This document shows positions 61,324 to 64,000 of a stretch of 64,000 bases of DNA, one piece after another. This DNA is from Prevotellamassilia timonensis (lineage in GTDB: Bacteria > Bacteroidota > Bacteroidia > Bacteroidales > Bacteroidaceae), in assembly GCF_900106785.1 (NCBI RefSeq), contig NZ_LT629845.1:654762-718761 (forward strand), read 5' to 3'. The notes below the pieces were generated by a model, which made no database searches, was not told the DNA's origin, and saw nothing but the letters and a program-made list of their open reading frames with translations. The position numbers and the translations under genes are program-made. The stretch's first letter is position 1. Each line of letters opens with the position of its first letter.

Positions 61324-61403
61324 CTTCATCACTTTTTTGTGCCATTGAACGGCGCATATTGAAAAACGATGAGTTGCGTCATTTGATTGGGTGACACATT
61401 GAC
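61324..61403. repeat. 80-bp direct repeat, right copy
   Basis: It starts CTTCATCACTTTTTTGTGCC and ends CATTTGATTGGGTGACACAT followed by TGAC; partner of 60524-60604. Confidence 0.85.
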
Positions 61404-61447
61404 GAGGTCAGGAAATAAGCCATATTTGTTTATATAATACGGCCTGC

Positions 61448-61465
61448 ATGGGATGCTTACGAAAA
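61448..61465. other. Candidate right attachment site
   Basis: ATGGGATGCTTACGAAAA resembles the left candidate at 22392 with two differences. It lies between the repeat array and the host terminator. Low confidence because the match is short and imperfect. Confidence 0.3.
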
Positions 61466-61503
61466 AGGGCTGCTATCCTTGTATGTTTGCTGAAGAATAA
61501 TTT

Positions 61504-61550
61504 AGGGCTATTCAGAAAATCATTAAGTGATGTATTTCCTGAATAGCCCT
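61504..61550 (-). terminator. Hairpin ending the era-der-lipoprotein operon
   Basis: The perfect 12-bp arms AGGGCTATTCAG (61504-61515) and CTGAATAGCCCT (61539-61550) lie 14 bases past the lipoprotein stop. The minus-strand tail (AAATTATTCTT) is only weakly T-rich. Confidence 0.6.
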
Positions 61551-61564
61551 ATATAAAGAGGCGC

Positions 61565-61993
61565 TTATTGCATACGCCATATATTATTATCATGTACTAA
61601 AGTGACCATCACTTCTTCTTGACTGCCATCATTATATGTAACATTCAAGAAAACGTTAGCCAGTTGGTCGCTGTTGTGCATTTCAGAGCGCAGTACTGCA
61701 ACTCGCTTGACACCAAGTTTTTCGTTTTTGATATCCTGATTGTGATGACGTAACATAGAAACAATGTTATTTTTGTAGTCAGAAGGCATGCCATCGCATG
61801 ACTGCATTGCTCCTACATATTCGTTATATTGCCCGTTGGCCTGCATCGTATAGTATGCAACGGCCATAGAATCAGAATTATCCGTATACAGCCCTTTTTC
61901 TGTATTGGCTGATGACTTGGAATTGCATGCTGTGGTAATGGCTATAAACAAAGCAGCAGCCATGTTAGCACACAAGCTATAACAACGTGACAT
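61565..61993 (-). CDS. Small lipoprotein, DUF4878-like
   Basis: A 142-aa secreted protein. The start is fixed by the overlap TGATG with the der stop codon; an ATG 16 codons upstream lies inside der and is rejected. The N-terminus [20 protein letters not shown] leads to the lipobox ITTAC, so Cys23 or thereabouts would be lipidated. The mature part has YYTMQANGQYNEYV, a helix and a C-terminal beta-sheet (VAVLRSEMHNSDQLANVFLN, EVMVTLVHDNNIWRMQ), the pattern of DUF4878/NTF2-like lipoproteins. It is co-transcribed with der. The function is unknown. Confidence 0.75.
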   Translation of the reverse strand: MSRCYSLCANMAAALFIAITTACNSKSSANTEKGLYTDNSDSMAVAYYTMQANGQYNEYVGAMQSCDGMPSDYKNNIVSMLRHHNQDIKNEKLGVKRVAVLRSEMHNSDQLANVFLNVTYNDGSQEEVMVTLVHDNNIWRMQ

Positions 61994-63309
61994 CACTTTT
62001 GGCGTATAAAGATATTTATTGGCGTGCCCGAAAAGTTCCATCTTTCTCTTATTTTATTTTCGAGAAAACGCCGGTATGGTTCCTTTACGTATTGTGGCAG
62101 ATTGGCATAGAAAACAAACGAAGGAACCTGGGTGTTAGGTACTTGGGCGCAATATTTAATTTTAATGTATTTGCCTTTGATTGAGGGTGGGGGATAGGAT
62201 TCAATCAGTGGCAACATTTCCTCGTTGAGCTTTGATGTTGAAACACGACGCTTGCGGGCGAGGTAAACGTCTTTTGCTATTTCAAGAACCTTGAATATTC
62301 GTTGTTTAGTAACAGCCGAGGCAAAGATTATCGGGAAATCGACAAACGGAGCCATACGGTTGCGAATGGCATCTTCAAAGTGCTTAATAGCCGTGTTCGA
62401 TTTGTCCTCAACCAAATCCCACTTGTTTACCACTACTACCAAACTCTTTTGATTTTTCTGAATGATTTGCACGATATTCAAGTCTTGACTTTCAATGCCA
62501 CGAGTGGCGTCAATCATCAAAATGCACACATCAGAATTTTCAATCGAGCGAATAGCTCGCATGACAGAATAAAATTCAAGATTTTCTGTAACCTTGTTTT
62601 TGCGTCGTATGCCGGCGGTGTCAACAAGGTAAAAATCGAATCCGAACTTTGTGTATCTCGTGAGGATACTGTCGCGCGTTGTACCTGCAATATTGGTGAC
62701 AATATTACGGTCCTCGCCAAGGAATGCGTTAACGATGCTGCTTTTGCCTGCATTAGGTCTGCCTACGACACTGAAACGAGGTATATTATCCTCTGCGGCA
62801 TCATCGTCCTTTTCCTTGCCCAGTTTCTCAATAATAAGGTCAAGCAGATCGCCTGTACCACTACCTGTGATTGCTGAAATGCAGAAAGGATCGCCAAGTC
62901 CTAATTTGTAGAATTCTGCAGATCCGTAACGTTCTTCATTATTATCTGTTTTGTTGGCACAAAGAATTACGGGAACTTTTGTGCGTCGCAAGATAGTGGC
63001 AACTTCTGCATCAAGGTCGGTTATGCCATTTTTTACATCGACAACGAATAAGATGACATCAGCTTCTTCTGTGGCTAATGTCACCTGTTTGCGTATTTCG
63101 CCTTCGAATATATCGTCAGATTTAACAACCCAACCGCCGGTGTCGACAATTGAGAATTCTTGTTTGCCCCATTCGCATTTGCCATATTGACGGTCACGTG
63201 TAGTGCCGGCTTCATCGCTGACAATGGCCTGGCGTGTTCCCGTAAGGCGGTTGAACAGAGTTGATTTGCCGACATTAGGTCGGCCTACTATGGCTACTAA
63301 TTTTGACAC
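61993..63309 (-). CDS. der: Ribosome biogenesis GTPase Der (EngA)
   Basis: A 438-aa double-GTPase needed for 50S subunit maturation. I choose the GTG at 63309 ([16 protein letters not shown]) because Der proteins begin right at this strand; the in-frame ATG at 63390 adds 27 residues with no family similarity. The first G domain has P-loop [20 protein letters not shown] and NKTD; the second has [22 protein letters not shown] and NKWD; a C-terminal KH-like domain follows (about 350-438). It follows era and precedes the lipoprotein gene, whose ATG overlaps the der TGA. Confidence 0.96.
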   Translation of the reverse strand: MSKLVAIVGRPNVGKSTLFNRLTGTRQAIVSDEAGTTRDRQYGKCEWGKQEFSIVDTGGWVVKSDDIFEGEIRKQVTLATEEADVILFVVDVKNGITDLDAEVATILRRTKVPVILCANKTDNNEERYGSAEFYKLGLGDPFCISAITGSGTGDLLDLIIEKLGKEKDDDAAEDNIPRFSVVGRPNAGKSSIVNAFLGEDRNIVTNIAGTTRDSILTRYTKFGFDFYLVDTAGIRRKNKVTENLEFYSVMRAIRSIENSDVCILMIDATRGIESQDLNIVQIIQKNQKSLVVVVNKWDLVEDKSNTAIKHFEDAIRNRMAPFVDFPIIFASAVTKQRIFKVLEIAKDVYLARKRRVSTSKLNEEMLPLIESYPPPSIKGKYIKIKYCAQVPNTQVPSFVFYANLPQYVKEPYRRFLENKIRERWNFSGTPINIFIRQK

Positions 63310-63414
63310 GTTATTTCTTGTTTTAATAAGGTATGATAATTTGTTTAGGGCATTTGTGGTCGTGGCATTCTTTGTTGCGTGCAGTTTCATGCAACAGAAG
63401 TGACCTCCTGTGAG

Positions 63415-64000
63415 TTAATCCAACTTATAGCCGTATGCTTCAAGGCGTTTGGTATTGCTCCGCCAGTCTTTGTCTACCTTTACAAAGATTTCCAAGTAGA
63501 TGCTTTTTCCAAAGAACTTTTCAAGTGTCTTTCGCGCTTCTGACGAGACTTTTTTTAATGCCACGCCTTTGTGGCCAATGATAATGCCCTTTTGACTGTC
63601 GCGTTCAACGTATATAACAGCGTTGATATGTATGTGTTTGTCATCTTCCTTGAATTGCTCGACAACCACCTCGACTGCATAAGGTATTTCTTTGTTGTAA
63701 TAGAGTAAAATCTTTTCTCGAATGATTTCTGTTACGAAAAAGCGTGCAGGTTTGTCAGTCCATTGATCTTTGCCAAAGTATGGGGGCGATTCGGGTAGCA
63801 ACTCCTTAATACGGTTTAGCACATTATCAACATTGAATTTTACTTTTGCCGAGATAGGGAATATTTCAGCTTTAGGCAGACATTCATGCCATGTTGTCAC
63901 CAGATTCTCTAAACTCTTTTGGTCAGAAATATCTATTTTGTTTATAAGCAATAAAACCGGCACATTCATGTGTTTCACCTTTTCAAGGAAATCGTTATTC
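63415..64000 (-). CDS. era: GTPase Era, C-terminal part (cut by the window end)
   Basis: About 195 C-terminal residues of Era, which binds the 3' end of 16S rRNA and helps 30S assembly. Visible are the G4 motif in LLINKID, the G5 region FPISAK, the linker PESPPYFGKDQWTDKPARFF and the KH domain with KGIIIGHKGVALKKVSSEAR. The N-terminal P-loop lies beyond base 64000, and the frame is open to the edge. It is upstream of der in the same direction, the usual era-der order in Bacteroidales; about 105 bases separate them. Confidence 0.95.
   Translation of the reverse strand, partial: NNDFLEKVKHMNVPVLLLINKIDISDQKSLENLVTTWHECLPKAEIFPISAKVKFNVDNVLNRIKELLPESPPYFGKDQWTDKPARFFVTEIIREKILLYYNKEIPYAVEVVVEQFKEDDKHIHINAVIYVERDSQKGIIIGHKGVALKKVSSEARKTLEKFFGKSIYLEIFVKVDKDWRSNTKRLEAYGYKLD

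Larger units (their letters stand above)
22392..61465. mobile_element. Prophage or phage-derived integrated element with a giant polyvalent gene
   Basis: About 39 kb bounded by an integrase at the left and a repeat array at the right, inserted between the convergent host genes ppdK and the lipoprotein of the era-der operon. Its coding DNA is clearly richer in G+C than the flanks. It encodes portal, terminase, scaffold, capsid, adaptor and tail-fibre proteins, putative ejection proteins and a 6,987-aa polyvalent protein. No contractile-tail, tape-measure or sheath gene is seen, so a short-tailed (podovirus-like) particle is the best guess. No lysis, replication or repressor gene was recognised. 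Exact ends are uncertain. Confidence 0.85.
60378..61503. other. Non-coding, repeat-packed right end of the phage element
   Basis: About 1.1 kb without a believable gene. It holds a terminator, two copies of an 80-bp direct repeat, two copies of a ~125-bp unit with GC-rich hairpins, many copies of ACATAAG, and a ~97-bp-arm inverted repeat, each listed separately. It may contain the right attachment site. Confidence 0.6.

Noticed and set aside
63310-63390. 27-residue N-terminal extension of Der
   Set aside because: Der proteins start at the strand before the first P-loop; the GTG at 63309 gives the normal length.

Overview
The window looks like a chromosomal segment of a member of the Bacteroidales (Bacteroidota; a Prevotella/Bacteroides-type anaerobe) that carries a large integrated phage-like element. 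Supporting signs are promoters of the Bacteroidota type (TTG, 19-20 nt, TAnnTTTG), the scarcity of Shine-Dalgarno sequences, the GGGtGRT/NifU-like gene pair, LytS/LytTR and WYL regulators, and the pairing of NADP-glutamate dehydrogenase with pyruvate phosphate dikinase. No rRNA, tRNA or CRISPR array was recognised.

Layout. (1) 1-4600 is accessory DNA: an insertion sequence with about 70-bp terminal inverted repeats (two-ORF DDE transposase), a SLOG/DUF2493 protein, a WYL-domain regulator, a PD-(D/E)XK-type nuclease-like protein and a possible 27-aa hydrophobic peptide with its own terminator. (2) 4614-22350 is host backbone: GGGtGRT and NifU-like proteins, fmt, menaquinone methyltransferase, a TolC/MacA/MacB-type efflux operon interrupted by a MITE-like insertion, a LytS/LytTR two-component pair, an acyltransferase, gdhA and ppdK. 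(3) About 22390-61465 is a prophage or phage-derived element, visibly richer in G+C than the host. It has an integrase, an AT-rich control region full of palindromes, putative ejection proteins, one 21-kb gene for a 6,987-aa polyvalent protein, portal, convergent terminase genes, scaffold, capsid, adaptor and tail-fibre genes, and a repeat-packed right end. (4) 61565-64000 returns to host genes: a lipoprotein, der and era (cut by the window end), all on the minus strand.

How the phage genes fit together. Three plus-strand operons (ejection proteins plus giant gene; portal; scaffold-capsid-tail) begin at promoters that share a 12-16-nt upstream box at exactly the same distance from a -7 box, which suggests one late regulon. 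The giant protein combines a virion-type N-terminus and C-terminus with a ParB-like domain, pyrophosphatase-like domain, Barnase/EndoU/ColicinE5-type nuclease-like domains, an N6-adenine methylase, an SF2 helicase and a zincin-like motif. This is the architecture expected of a protein injected with phage DNA to protect it in the new host. No lysis, replication or repressor gene was recognised, so the element is either unusually minimal, helper-dependent, partly decayed, or uses unrecognised functions.

Other points of note: the tail-fibre gene is split by one extra G in a five-G run, and a 56-aa ORF before the capsid gene duplicates part of the capsid N-terminal arm. All family assignments come from reading motifs by eye; no database search was run.
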